51,291 nt of DNA, from contig CALUOR010000024.1 in the NCBI GenBank assembly GCA_944322285.1, positions 1 through 51,291 of the forward strand, in the 5' to 3' direction. This DNA is from an uncultured Bacteroides sp. (lineage in GTDB: Bacteria; Bacteroidota; Bacteroidia; Bacteroidales; Bacteroidaceae). Shown here in pieces: positions 42,670-50,971 of the stretch. Every line of letters starts with the position of its first letter. Position 1 is the stretch's first letter. The position numbers and the translations under genes were made by a program. The notes beneath the pieces were generated by a model, which saw only the letters and a program-made list of their open reading frames with translations, had not been told where the DNA came from and did not search any database.

Positions 42670-43659
42670 TTATCGATAAATCCAACTTAGCACCTTGTTG
42701 AGCCACTTCCAGCGGAAGCGGAACCAGCGTCGGGTGCTGATTTGTTTTCCTCCGAAGCGAAGTACAAATTCGCGATAGCTATGCTTCTGAAAGGGTAAGC
42801 CTACGTCGATAAACTCCAAATGCCTATAGCCCCGCTCCTTGGCATCGGTCAGTGCTTTCCACACGGCCAATACGCCGGGGTAGAGTAGGGCATGGCTTTT
42901 GCGCATACCGCCGGAGAACCACAGGTAAGCGTTGTCTCCGGAATAGACACAGGCACTTCCTCCGATGATTCTTTGTTTGTGCAACACGATAAAGATACGG
43001 CTTTGTACTTCGTTGGCATTGGCCGTATGCTTCATCAGTTGTTGGAAAAACTCACGGCTGGGAAAGTGACGCCTTATTTTCCAAGAATATATATGGTGTA
43101 ACATGTGGGCAAACCTTGCCACTTCTTCCGTACTTCGGGCTTCGCGTACCTCGGCTCCATTTTTTAGTCCTTTCTTTATCTGCCTGATGCGTGAGGGACT
43201 GAAGCGGTCTTCCGCTCGGGACACGTTGTGTAGTGAGTTGCGCACGCGCATCCAGTTGATGGGGAAATAGCTGCATGAGCGGAATGAGCGATATCCGAAA
43301 CGGGCGTCCGGCAGGTTGCGGAACTCAATAAGGAAAGCATTGCGCAAGGCTTCATCGGTCAGGCGTTGCAGCATGTCACTGAAGATAGCTTCGCGGTCGA
43401 TGCCTTCGGCCAAATATTCACCTGTGCCAAACACTTCGCATCGTTTAATGATGGCAGGCGGGAACAGACGCACGCTTCGACGTACGGTGCCCAACAGTTT
43501 GGCCACGGGTTTCCCGTCGAGGCTGGCAACAATGAGTAATGGGGCATATCCCGGCGTTGCTTCGTAGATGCGGAACAAGGCCGTGGAGTGGAAAGTGTCG
43601 TTTCCCGGCAGGGCCGGAATGTCATTTCCCCGATAATATGTCGTGAGTTTCAATGGCAT
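42670..43659 (-). CDS. FemAB/GNAT-like acyltransferase
   Basis: This 329-aa protein (ATG at 43659; an in-frame TTG lies three codons upstream) resembles FemAB-type GNAT proteins: SRIRQIKKGLKNGAEVREA, then IRRHFPSREFFQQLM, RIFIVLHKQRIIGGSACVYS and LGVL-like core motifs leading to HLEFIDVGLPFQKHSYREFV (cited in parts). Such proteins transfer amino acids or acyl groups in envelope biosynthesis. It is divergent from the nitroreductase gene. The precise substrate is unknown. Confidence 0.75.
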   Translation of the reverse strand: MPLKLTTYYRGNDIPALPGNDTFHSTALFRIYEATPGYAPLLIVASLDGKPVAKLLGTVRRSVRLFPPAIIKRCEVFGTGEYLAEGIDREAIFSDMLQRLTDEALRNAFLIEFRNLPDARFGYRSFRSCSYFPINWMRVRNSLHNVSRAEDRFSPSRIRQIKKGLKNGAEVREARSTEEVARFAHMLHHIYSWKIRRHFPSREFFQQLMKHTANANEVQSRIFIVLHKQRIIGGSACVYSGDNAYLWFSGGMRKSHALLYPGVLAVWKALTDAKERGYRHLEFIDVGLPFQKHSYREFVLRFGGKQISTRRWFRFRWKWLNKVLSWIYR

Positions 43660-43686
43660 CAACTGCAAATTTAGAAAATAATCTCG

Positions 43687-43694
43687 TATATTTG
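43687..43694 (+). promoter_or_regulatory. nitroreductase promoter -7 box TATATTTG
   Basis: TATATTTG is an exact -7 match with about 20 nt of leader before the ATG at 43718. No -33 was found. Confidence 0.55.
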
Positions 43695-43717
43695 CAACGT
43701 TTGTTTAAGATTTAGTT

Positions 43718-44284
43718 ATGGAAAACTTTAGCGAATTGATAAAGACTCGGCGCAGTATGCGCAAGTTTACGGATGAGGAATTGACTCAGGAACAGGTAGT
43801 AACGCTGATGAAGGCTGCTTTGATGGCACCCACATCGAAGCGTAGCAACTCGTGGCAATTTGTGGTGGTGGATGACAAGGACACGTTGCAAAAGCTGTCT
43901 CAATGCAAGGCGCAGGCTGCCCAGTTTATAGCCGATGCGGCGTTGGCCGTAGTTGTGATGGCCGACCCTTTGGCCAGCGATGTATGGATAGAGGACGCTT
44001 CCATCGCTTCCATCTATTTGCAACTCCAGGCTGAGGATTTGGGCTTGGGCAGTTGTTGGGTGCAGGTGCGCGAGCGCATGGCTCCTTCGGGTATCCCTGC
44101 CGCCGACTATGTGCGCGAAGTGCTCGACATTCCCTTGCAGCTTCAGGTGCTCAGCATCATCGCTATCGGCCATAAAGGCATGGAGCGCAAACCTTTCAAC
44201 GAGGAGCATTTGCAATGGGAGAAAATACATCTGAACAAGTACGGAGGCAACAATAATGAGCGCGGCGAAGGCGAACAACAATAG
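43718..44284 (+). CDS. nitroreductase-family flavoprotein
   Basis: This 188-aa protein starts with the FMN-binding pattern LIKTRRSMRKFTDEELT and has APTSKRSNSWQFVVV, then EDLGLGSCWVQVRERM near the flavin site, as in NfsB/YdjA-like enzymes. It likely reduces quinone-like or nitro compounds with NAD(P)H; the natural substrate is unknown. Its 3' end overlaps the next start by 29 bp. Part of a run nitroreductase, membrane protein, DUF2520 protein, kdsC, maf. Confidence 0.88.
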   Translation: MENFSELIKTRRSMRKFTDEELTQEQVVTLMKAALMAPTSKRSNSWQFVVVDDKDTLQKLSQCKAQAAQFIADAALAVVVMADPLASDVWIEDASIASIYLQLQAEDLGLGSCWVQVRERMAPSGIPAADYVREVLDIPLQLQVLSIIAIGHKGMERKPFNEEHLQWEKIHLNKYGGNNNERGEGEQQ

Positions 44285-44591
44285 TGATACATACAAAGCC
44301 ACGGGAGTGACGCTGATTGTTTTCGGCGTGCTCTACTTGGTGGACAAGTTGATTCATTTTTCCGATTTGGGTCTGCCTTGGGTGATGAACAAGGATAATT
44401 TCCTGCTCTACACAGCCGTGATATTCCTTTTGTTCAAGCATGACAAATCCGTAGGCCTGGTGCTTGCCGGGCTTTGGTTAGTGCTGAACTTCGGCTTGAT
44501 AACTGCCCTGCTTGGCACTATGTCGGCCTATCTCTTGCCGGTTGCATTGTTGCTCATCGGCATTATTTTGTATTTTATAGCTACGAGGTGA
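44256..44591 (+). CDS. small polytopic membrane protein (111 aa)
   Basis: A polar N-terminus (MSAAKANNNSDTYKATG) is followed by about four hydrophobic segments (VTLIVFGVLYLVDKLI; FLLYTAVIFLLF; VGLVLAGLWLVLNFGLITAL; YLLPVALLLIGIILYFIATR). It resembles LiaF/phage-shock-type membrane modules only loosely and is not assigned. It overlaps the nitroreductase gene by 29 bp and is 5 bp before the DUF2520 gene, so the three are likely translationally linked. Confidence 0.78.
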   Translation: MSAAKANNNSDTYKATGVTLIVFGVLYLVDKLIHFSDLGLPWVMNKDNFLLYTAVIFLLFKHDKSVGLVLAGLWLVLNFGLITALLGTMSAYLLPVALLLIGIILYFIATR

Positions 44592-44596
44592 TAAAT

Positions 44597-45385
44597 ATGA
44601 AAAGAAGTATAGAAGATACATCCATTGTGTTTATCGGTGCGGGAAATCTGGCCACCAATCTGGCCGTCTCGCTTTATAAGAAAGGATTTCGCTTGGTGCA
44701 GGTGTATAGCCGCACGGAAGAGTCGGCACGCATGTTGGCACAGGCTGTGGAGGCCTCTTACACCACTAATATAAGTGAAGTGGCGGCCGATGCCCAGCTC
44801 TATGTGGTGTCGCTCAAGGATGACGCTTTCCTGGAGTTGCTTCCTCGCTTAGTGGAAGGACGTGAGAAAGGCTTGTGGGTGCATACCGCCGGAAGCATTT
44901 CCGTCAATGTTTGGCAAAGGCATGCACAACGCTTCGGCGTGTTCTATCCTATGCAGACTTTTAGCAAAGCCTGTCTGGTAGACTTCCATGAAATCCCCAT
45001 CTTTGTGGAAAGTAATTCGGAGGCCGATACTCAGTTTTTAAAAGACATCGCCTCCGCATTGTCCACCCGCGTCTATGAGTGCACTTCCGAGGAAAGGCAA
45101 AGCCTGCACCTGGCGGCTGTGTTTGCCTGCAATTTCACCAACCACATGTACGCATTGGCTTCTCGTCTTTTAACCAAGTACAACTTGCCTTTTGAGGTCA
45201 TGCTGCCCTTGATAGACGAAACGGCCCGCAAGGTTCACACCATGAATCCGCAAGCAGCCCAGACAGGGCCTGCCGTGCGCTACGACCGGCAGATAATAGA
45301 CAAACACTTGGCTATGCTGGCCGATGAGCCCGAGATGCAACAGATTTATTGTTTGTTGAGTGAGAGTATACATAAGTATAGTTGA
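44597..45385 (+). CDS. Rossmann-fold DUF2520-domain protein (reductase-like)
   Basis: The ATG at 44597 gives 262 aa beginning with a dinucleotide-binding motif (IVFIGAGNLATNLAVSLYKKG, cited as its 20-residue core GxGNxA region). A C-terminal DUF2520 domain follows (HLAAVFACNFTNHMYALASR; KVHTMNPQAAQTGPAVRYD). Relatives resemble pyrroline-carboxylate and ketopantoate reductases, but no activity is assigned. It lies just before kdsC. Confidence 0.85.
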   Translation: MKRSIEDTSIVFIGAGNLATNLAVSLYKKGFRLVQVYSRTEESARMLAQAVEASYTTNISEVAADAQLYVVSLKDDAFLELLPRLVEGREKGLWVHTAGSISVNVWQRHAQRFGVFYPMQTFSKACLVDFHEIPIFVESNSEADTQFLKDIASALSTRVYECTSEERQSLHLAAVFACNFTNHMYALASRLLTKYNLPFEVMLPLIDETARKVHTMNPQAAQTGPAVRYDRQIIDKHLAMLADEPEMQQIYCLLSESIHKYS

Positions 45386-45420
45386 TGCTGCGAACATTGT
45401 CACATTAATACATTGGATGA

Positions 45421-45951
45421 ATGAGCACCATTAATTATGATTTGAAGAAGATACGCGCCTTGCTTTTCGATGTGGACGGCGTGCTGAGTGCCAACGTCAT
45501 CCCCATGAGCCCGGAGGGGGAGCCGATGCGTACTGTCAACATCAAGGATGGTTATTCCTTGCACCTGGCTGCAAAGATGGGAGTGAAGCTGGGCATCATC
45601 ACCGGCGGCAGGACCGAAGCCGTGCGCAAGCGTTTTCTGGCTTTGGGACTGAATGCGGAAGATATTTATTTAGGCTCGGCGGTCAAGATTCACGATTACC
45701 GCGACTTCCGCGACCGTCACGGGCTGAAGGATGAAGAGATACTTTATGTGGGCGATGACATTCCGGATTTGCAGGTGATGCACGCGTGCGGCCTTCCTTG
45801 TTGTCCCCGCGATGCGGCACCCGAGGTAAAAGCTGCGGCACGTTATATCTCGTATGCCGATGGCGGCTATGGCGTAGGACGTGACGTAGTGGAGCAGGTG
45901 CTAAAGGTGCATGGTTTGTGGTTGGCGGGCGAAGAGGCTTTCGGGTGGTAA
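45421..45951 (+). CDS. kdsC: KdsC-like HAD phosphatase (Kdo 8-phosphate phosphatase)
   Basis: This 176-aa HAD hydrolase has the catalytic DxD of [10 protein letters not shown] (D17, D19), the motif [14 protein letters not shown] and [16 protein letters not shown], and lacks a cap domain, as in the KdsC tetramer type. It would release phosphate from Kdo 8-phosphate for lipopolysaccharide or capsule synthesis. It starts 35 bp after the DUF2520 gene. A solo repeat end follows its stop. Confidence 0.9.
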   Translation: MSTINYDLKKIRALLFDVDGVLSANVIPMSPEGEPMRTVNIKDGYSLHLAAKMGVKLGIITGGRTEAVRKRFLALGLNAEDIYLGSAVKIHDYRDFRDRHGLKDEEILYVGDDIPDLQVMHACGLPCCPRDAAPEVKAAARYISYADGGYGVGRDVVEQVLKVHGLWLAGEEAFGW

Positions 45952-45955
45952 AGGG

Positions 45956-45973
45956 TTCCCATTTATAAAACAA
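45956..45973. repeat. solo repeat end TTCCCATTTATAAAACAA
   Basis: The 18 bases TTCCCATTTATAAAACAA are identical to those at 19733-19750 at the right edge of element F, although this site is in core genome between kdsC and maf. No partner end is seen nearby. Confidence 0.6.
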
Positions 45974-45983
45974 TAGCATAAAG

Positions 45984-46568
45984 ATGTTGGACAATTTAAA
46001 GAAATATCGGATTATACTGGCGAGCAACTCGCCTCGCCGTAAAGATTTGCTTTCGGGGTTGGGCGTTGATTACGAAGTGCGCACGTTGCCCGATGTGGAC
46101 GAGTCGTATCCCGACACTTTGCAAGGGGGCGATATACCTCTTTACATAGCGCGTGAGAAAGCGGCCGCCTACTGTAACCTGTTGCGGCCGGACGAACTGA
46201 TGATAACGGCAGATACCATCGTTTGGCTGGACGGACGTGTGTTGGGCAAGCCCCGTGACCGTGAAGACGCTTTGCAGATGTTGCGCGACATGTCGGGACG
46301 GACGCATGAAGTCTTTACCGGCGTATGTCTTACCACTACCGCCTGGCAACGTAGTTTCACATCGCAGACCGAGGTGCGCTTCGCTGCCCTGACGGAGGAG
46401 GAAATCACCTGGTACGTGGACAAGTATCGGCCGATGGACAAGGCTGGCGCCTATGGTGTGCAAGAGTGGATAGGCTACGTGGGAGTGGAATACATTGCGG
46501 GCAGCTATTTCAATATCATGGGGCTGCCCGTTCAACGGTTGTATCGAGAGCTGAAGACGGTCGAGTGA
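45984..46568 (+). CDS. maf: Maf-family nucleoside triphosphate pyrophosphatase
   Basis: This 194-aa protein has the Maf motifs ILASNSPRRKDLLSGLG, ADTIVWLDGRVLGKP, MSGRTHEVFTGVCL and DKAGAYGVQEWIGYVGVEYI. These enzymes hydrolyse non-canonical or dTTP/UTP nucleotides to the monophosphate and have been linked to septum formation. It lies at the end of the nitroreductase-to-maf run and is convergent with the TPR gene, 6 bp away. Confidence 0.94.
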   Translation: MLDNLKKYRIILASNSPRRKDLLSGLGVDYEVRTLPDVDESYPDTLQGGDIPLYIAREKAAAYCNLLRPDELMITADTIVWLDGRVLGKPRDREDALQMLRDMSGRTHEVFTGVCLTTTAWQRSFTSQTEVRFAALTEEEITWYVDKYRPMDKAGAYGVQEWIGYVGVEYIAGSYFNIMGLPVQRLYRELKTVE

Positions 46569-46574
46569 GGAAGT

Positions 46575-48773
46575 TTACAATACCAGGTCTATCATCAGGG
46601 GAATGTCTTCTTCCCGAATCCCTAAGTTGACAAGAGTTGACTTGTCTTTGCGGAACATTTCTAAAAAGTTAGACATGTTCTCATTGGCAGTCAGAGCTTG
46701 TCCGTAGCGGTTTGCGGCCTTGTCTGTATCGCCTTGCACCCATGCCGTGTGGCCTGCGTTCAGATAGTCGGTCGCGACAGCCTTGCCCGTGTGTAGAATC
46801 TTCTCGTAGTATCTTTCGGCTTGTTCGGTCTTGCCGCATACCAGCGAGCACCAGGCGATGGCACGCCACGCCTTCAGGCAGTCGTTTTCCATGAAGTCCA
46901 TCTTGAAAAAGTATTGCAAGGCTTCGTCATAGCGTCGCGATTCAGCCAGGCAACTGCCTATAAGGAACAACAGGTTGAGGTTTTCGGGTTGCATGGCTTC
47001 CACTTTCTGGTAGCATTCCAACGCTTGTTCGTACTCGTGTAGCTGGCGATGGCAGGTAGCCAAGTGGCGTAGCGTCCAAATGTGGTCAGGCTTTAAGATG
47101 TCCGCCTTGCTGTATGCCTCGATGGCTTCGTGGTATCGTTTTTCCTTTTGTAGGCAGAATCCGGCCTTTTGCCAGACATCTACATCGGCTTCATGTCGGT
47201 CTGCCAAGAGACGGTAGATGCTTAATGCCTCTGTATAATGTTCTTTACGGAAGAGGAAGTTGGCTGCTTCTGTTAAGGCATCGGCCTGTCCCAGTGTGTC
47301 CTTCAATAGCTGAAGTTTGTGCAAGGCCAGTTCTTCTTTGAATATATCCCGTAATTCGTTTTTCCGTTGCGAACATTTATAAAAGCGGTAAATGTCCTGA
47401 ATGTACAGTTGACTGATGACTTCCCGGCGATTGGCATATTCTTGGATGCTTTTGAGATTTTCCTTGTCTGTCATCTCCTCCGGCAGTTGCTGGTCAAACT
47501 GTTCAAGCATTTTCGAGCGTTGCGCTGGCGATAGAAGTGTCATGGTGAAACACAGAGAGTATTTGTCGCTTTCGCAGAAGAAGCCCGATTGGAGCAATGT
47601 CTTTACCAGTCTGTTGCTTTCTTTTAAATTGAAACCGAATAGTTTCAGGATGGCCGGATGCTGAAGGTCGAAAGGATAGAACCAATTGGAAGGGTTGCTG
47701 AAGAAGGGGGTGGACTTCAGCGAAGCGAATGTGCTGTAGTGCAAGTCGGCTCCTTCCATTTGCAGTTCGCCCATTTGGCGTAACTTCTCGTTGAACGTTT
47801 TATCGTTAAGCGCTTTTTCCCAGTCGGGATTCTGATCGTTTTCCTCCACGGGGTCCTCGAAGCCGAATTTCATTCCGCGCATCATGTTCACGCTTCTTAT
47901 CACTTCCGGAAATATTTCCTCACGCATCTTCTTGTCCACATTCTCAGTCTCTTTGCTTTGTAGCAACTGGATGTAAATGAGGGTTATGTCTTTGCGGAAA
48001 GCTGGTTCACCGCTTAGTAGACTGAGGCGTGCTGTCAGTTCCGGATAGAGAGCAGCTTGGTTTTCGTGTGTATATAAGGTAAGCACCAGTCCCACCAATG
48101 CCCGTAGGCTTACCATCGGGTTGGTCGTTTGGTAAGCGTCTATCAGCCATAAACATTTACGGATGTCGAAACATTCGGTCAGGCTCAGCGTGACGGCACT
48201 GACGAATAAGGACAAGTCAATGGGGCGCAGTTGCTGAGAGGTGAGGTAGGCTTGCGCTTGGGCTGCGGTCTCTTTGCTCCAGCTCGTATTACCCCATGTC
48301 GTAAGGAACAAGTGTCGGTTCGTTTCTTCCACTTTATTGGCTAGCTCGTTGAGGTGTTGTTGATTGTCTGGCATTAATAGGCAGATAGCCATGTCATCCT
48401 CGAAGTTTTCCAATGTGTGCAGATGGGTTGTTAATGGTATGGGCTCGTTTCGTTTGTTGGCGGCATGTAGCGTTTGGTAGTAACGGTAGGACACGCCATC
48501 CAGCATATTCGCCTTTGCCTGGTTAGCTATATCCCAAGTTTCAGCCTGTAAGCTCAGATAGAGTTTGTCGCGTTCAGGGTCGTTTACACCTTGCCGCATG
48601 TATTGCAGCATATATTGATAAGAGGTTTGTGCCTGTATTAAACGTTGGTGAAGACTGCTGTCGCTGCATGCGGTCAGCATAGCACTCAATTGTGTTTGGG
48701 CTTCTTTCAGTCTTTGTTCTTTCAGTAGGTTGACGATATTTTCGTGTTGTTCCTTGATACTCTGCTCGTTCAT
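46575..48773 (-). CDS. large TPR-repeat protein
   Basis: This 732-aa protein has no signal peptide. The N-terminal two thirds are helical with no recognised domain (SIKEQHENIVNLLKEQRLKE start). Residues ~510-700 hold clear TPR repeats (HYTEALSIYRLLADRHEADV; RYHEAIEAYSKADILKPDHI; EYEQALECYQKVEAMQPENL). TPRs mediate protein-protein contacts; no partner is evident from the neighbours. A -7 box TACCTTTG (minus, 48809-48802) gives a leader of about 25 nt. Confidence 0.82.
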   Translation of the reverse strand: MNEQSIKEQHENIVNLLKEQRLKEAQTQLSAMLTACSDSSLHQRLIQAQTSYQYMLQYMRQGVNDPERDKLYLSLQAETWDIANQAKANMLDGVSYRYYQTLHAANKRNEPIPLTTHLHTLENFEDDMAICLLMPDNQQHLNELANKVEETNRHLFLTTWGNTSWSKETAAQAQAYLTSQQLRPIDLSLFVSAVTLSLTECFDIRKCLWLIDAYQTTNPMVSLRALVGLVLTLYTHENQAALYPELTARLSLLSGEPAFRKDITLIYIQLLQSKETENVDKKMREEIFPEVIRSVNMMRGMKFGFEDPVEENDQNPDWEKALNDKTFNEKLRQMGELQMEGADLHYSTFASLKSTPFFSNPSNWFYPFDLQHPAILKLFGFNLKESNRLVKTLLQSGFFCESDKYSLCFTMTLLSPAQRSKMLEQFDQQLPEEMTDKENLKSIQEYANRREVISQLYIQDIYRFYKCSQRKNELRDIFKEELALHKLQLLKDTLGQADALTEAANFLFRKEHYTEALSIYRLLADRHEADVDVWQKAGFCLQKEKRYHEAIEAYSKADILKPDHIWTLRHLATCHRQLHEYEQALECYQKVEAMQPENLNLLFLIGSCLAESRRYDEALQYFFKMDFMENDCLKAWRAIAWCSLVCGKTEQAERYYEKILHTGKAVATDYLNAGHTAWVQGDTDKAANRYGQALTANENMSNFLEMFRKDKSTLVNLGIREEDIPLMIDLVL

Positions 48774-48801
48774 AATGAAAAGATGATGTACTATCTAACG
48801 G

Positions 48802-48809
48802 CAAAGGTA
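48802..48809 (-). promoter_or_regulatory. TPR gene promoter -7 box TACCTTTG
   Basis: TACCTTTG on the minus strand matches the -7 consensus exactly, about 29 bp upstream of the TPR gene ATG. Confidence 0.55.
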
Positions 48810-48910
48810 ATACAAAAAAATGAGATACTTATTTCCCTATATTGAAAATTAGTATTTTACATATTTTGTTCTTTCAGATATAAGATAAGCCTCTTCCAAG
48901 TAATCTATAA

Positions 48911-49238
48911 AACATTTTGTGTGAGAACGACAGAATTCCTGTAGAAAAGGTGGCCGACAGGGTAAACAGTACCCTCAAAAAGTACCCTGTAAACGAAGAA
49001 GGTTTGGAGGAAAAGTTCGGAGAAATAACGAAAACAAGAAAAGTGTAGGAAAAACAGCTCAGGATATCATAGATTTGATTATTTCGACCCTTCTATTTCT
49101 GCAGAAGCTATGGCTTATCGTATAGGCGTAAGTTCGAGGGCAGTAGAAAAACAAATAGCGAAGCTGCGCACAATGGGGATTTTAACTCGTGAAGGCACAA
49201 CCTTTGGTGGCTATTGGCGCATCATTATGAAACCATAA
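48911..49238 (+). pseudogene. decayed 3' remnant of an AlbA_2/winged-helix DNA-binding protein
   Basis: Three short open stretches in different frames form one recognisable tail. CENDRIPVEKVADRVNSTLK ends at a TAG (49046-49048). KTAQDIIDLI follows in another frame. Then YFDPSISAEAMAYRIGVSSR through ILTREGTTFGGYWRIIMKP is in a third frame and ends at TAA 49236-49238. The last part is a winged helix like those ending 'Divergent AAA' (AlbA_2) proteins of mobile regions. No start is present. At least two frame breaks show it is not functional. Confidence 0.7.
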
Positions 49239-49351
49239 CAGGGTGGAAATGCTTGCCATAAAACCAGCCTGAAAGAATATTTCCGTTGATACATTTTCCA
49301 ATATTAGGCTGTCTTTCAACATATATTGGTTAAATAGGGCTGATTCAGGGA

Positions 49352-49382
49352 TTGGTAATTCAAAAAATGATGATTATCTTTG
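49352..49382 (+). promoter_or_regulatory. promoter for the small ORF pair
   Basis: TTGG at 49352-49355 (one mismatch to TTTG) lies 19 bp upstream of an exact -7 box TATCTTTG (49375-49382). Transcription should start about 25 nt before the ATG at 49414. Confidence 0.65.
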
Positions 49383-49413
49383 CAACCTTGAAAGAAGATA
49401 GATAACTGAATAT

Positions 49414-49512
49414 ATGGGTAAAGATACTATCAGTAATGGTTTGTTTTTAGGAATACCAAACTATGCCTATAAATATTTTAAAATAATTACATTTGCTTAT
49501 GATGATAAATAA
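49414..49512 (+). CDS. putative 32-aa small protein
   Basis: A short frame (MGKDTISNGLFLGIPNYAYK start, ending TFAYDDK) lies right behind a good promoter and ends overlapping the ATG of the next small gene by 14 bp, which suggests translational coupling. It has no recognised family. It may be a true small protein or the start of a larger gene broken by frameshift. Confidence 0.4.
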   Translation: MGKDTISNGLFLGIPNYAYKYFKIITFAYDDK

Positions 49513-49732
49513 TATTAATATTCTTTTCCGCAAAATATTTGCAAAAGCAGATTCTTTAAAGAACGCCGAAAATACTTCTGACATAGATGCTGAAGTTAAG
49601 GACATAATTTGTCATCAACTTCCGTCAATATTATATCATTTTTTAGACAATGTTTCAGCCCATTACATTATAAAAGAGTTACTATGTTTGCCAACATTGA
49701 CAGCGGTTAATCCGCCGAGAGAAAAAGATTGA
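49499..49732 (+). CDS. putative 77-aa hypothetical protein
   Basis: The ATG at 49499 begins MMINNINILFRKIFAKADSL. The protein is helical and charged, with DIICHQLPSILYHFLDNVSA in the middle, and ends in LTAVNPPREKD. No domain is recognised. The upstream promoter and the overlap with the 32-aa frame support expression. The GC-rich hairpin just past it marks an abrupt change of base composition, so its 3' part may be replaced by an insertion. Confidence 0.4.
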   Translation: MMINNINILFRKIFAKADSLKNAENTSDIDAEVKDIICHQLPSILYHFLDNVSAHYIIKELLCLPTLTAVNPPREKD

Positions 49733-49752
49733 GATACTTTTGGATGTCTCAT

Positions 49753-49769
49753 GGGGGCTGTCTGCCCCC
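49753..49769. terminator. GC-rich hairpin between the small ORFs and IS110
   Basis: GGGGGC pairs with GCCCCC around the loop TGTCT; GCCGACGGC follows at 49770-49778 and a T-run at 49790-49796. It is GC-rich in an AT-rich area. It could end transcription of the small ORFs or mark REP-like target DNA used by the IS; the evidence does not decide. Confidence 0.4.
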
Positions 49770-49817
49770 TGCCGACGGCTTCCCCCGAGTGTTTTTCATA
49801 GTATTCTTTGAAAAGAG

Positions 49818-49890
49818 TTGGTACGCAAAAATTGGATAGTATATTTGGGAAAAGAAACATCATATACTTAACCAATTAAATACGTACCAA
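49818..49890 (+). ncRNA. nested three-stem leader of the IS110-family element (candidate bridge RNA or control region)
   Basis: Three nested inverted repeats are stacked directly before the transposase ATG. TTGGTACG (49818-49825) pairs with CGTACCAA (49883-49890). ATTGG (49831-49835) pairs with CCAAT (49872-49876). GTATAT (49839-49844) pairs with ATATAC (49862-49867). The unpaired parts form internal loops. IS110-group elements encode their recombination-guiding RNA upstream of the transposase, so this is a reasonable candidate; it could instead be a translation-control structure. Confidence 0.4.
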
Positions 49891-49891
49891 T

Positions 49892-50971
49892 ATGCAAAGA
49901 AAAGAACTTTCTTTCAGCGGACAAAAGATTTTTATCGGAATCGATGTCCACAAGGATTCATGGAGGGTAGCTACAGCTCCCGAAGTGGGTGTAGTAAAAG
50001 GACACTCTCAGAAGCCTTCGGCAAAAGAGCTCCTTGACTTTTTGAAGAAGCACTATCCTGATGGTGAATACCATGCGGTTTACGAATCAGGTTTCAGCGG
50101 TTTCTCGACTTACTACGCATTGCAGGATGTCGGCATTGACTGCATTGTCATCCATGCAGCAGATGTTCCCACTACCCAATACGAGGAAGCGATGAAGACG
50201 GACAAGGTAGACGCGGTCAAACTCGTAAAGTCACTCAAGGCAGGTCTGCTTACCGGGATTTATATTCATAAGCGTGACGACATTGATGCACGGGCTGTAG
50301 TACGGTTGAGAAAAACCATACAGAAACAGTTGGGAGGTTACAAGTCCAGAGTAAAGCATCTGTTGCATAGCAACGGAGTGGCTTTTCCTGAACGGTTCTC
50401 AAAACCCGGTACTCATTGGTCGAAAGCTTTTATCAATTGGCTGAAACAAGAGGTCAGTTTGCTTTCCAGTACACGTATCTCTCTTGATCTGTTGATAGTA
50501 CAGGTAGAAGGCATACGTCATACCTTGCTGTCGGCAACAAGAAAGGTGAGGGAACTCAGCCGAAACAAACGTTACAGCCATGACTACGAACTGCTGACAT
50601 CAATCCCCGGTATCGGCATCAGTGTAGCCATGTCTCTTCTGACTGAGATAGGAGACTTCAAGCGTTTCCATAACGAAAGAGAGTTCGCTTCATATCTGGG
50701 TCTTGTTCCTACAAGCCACAGCAGCGGCGGCAAGGTCTCACATGGCGAAAAGACATTCCGCGGAAACAAGAAACTCGGTCCGCAGATTGTGGAGGCTTCC
50801 TGGATAAGCATCTACCGGGACAAGGGGCTTGGCTGTGCATATATCAGTTACAAAAAGAGAATGGAACCGCAGGAGGCGATTGTGAGGGTGGCGAGAAAGC
50901 TGTCGAACATCATCTTCTCCGTGCTTAAAACCGGCAAGAAATATGAACCATATCAATGGAATGATAAATAA
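49892..50971 (+). mobile_element. IS110-family transposase
   Basis: This 359-aa DEDD-type recombinase has D18 (IGIDVHKDSW), E65 (HAVYESGFSG), D104 and D107 (MKTDKVDAVK) in the RuvC-like domain. A Transposase_20-type domain follows (TSIPGIGISVAMSLLTEIGD; FASYLGLVPTSHSSGGKVSH), with candidate catalytic serines S277/S278 in the SHSSGGK motif. These proteins recombine DNA guided by an element-encoded structured RNA, without classic terminal inverted repeats. The frame is intact, so it may be active. The element's exact ends were not found; the left end lies after 49732, and the right end is at or beyond the structured 3' flank. Confidence 0.92.
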
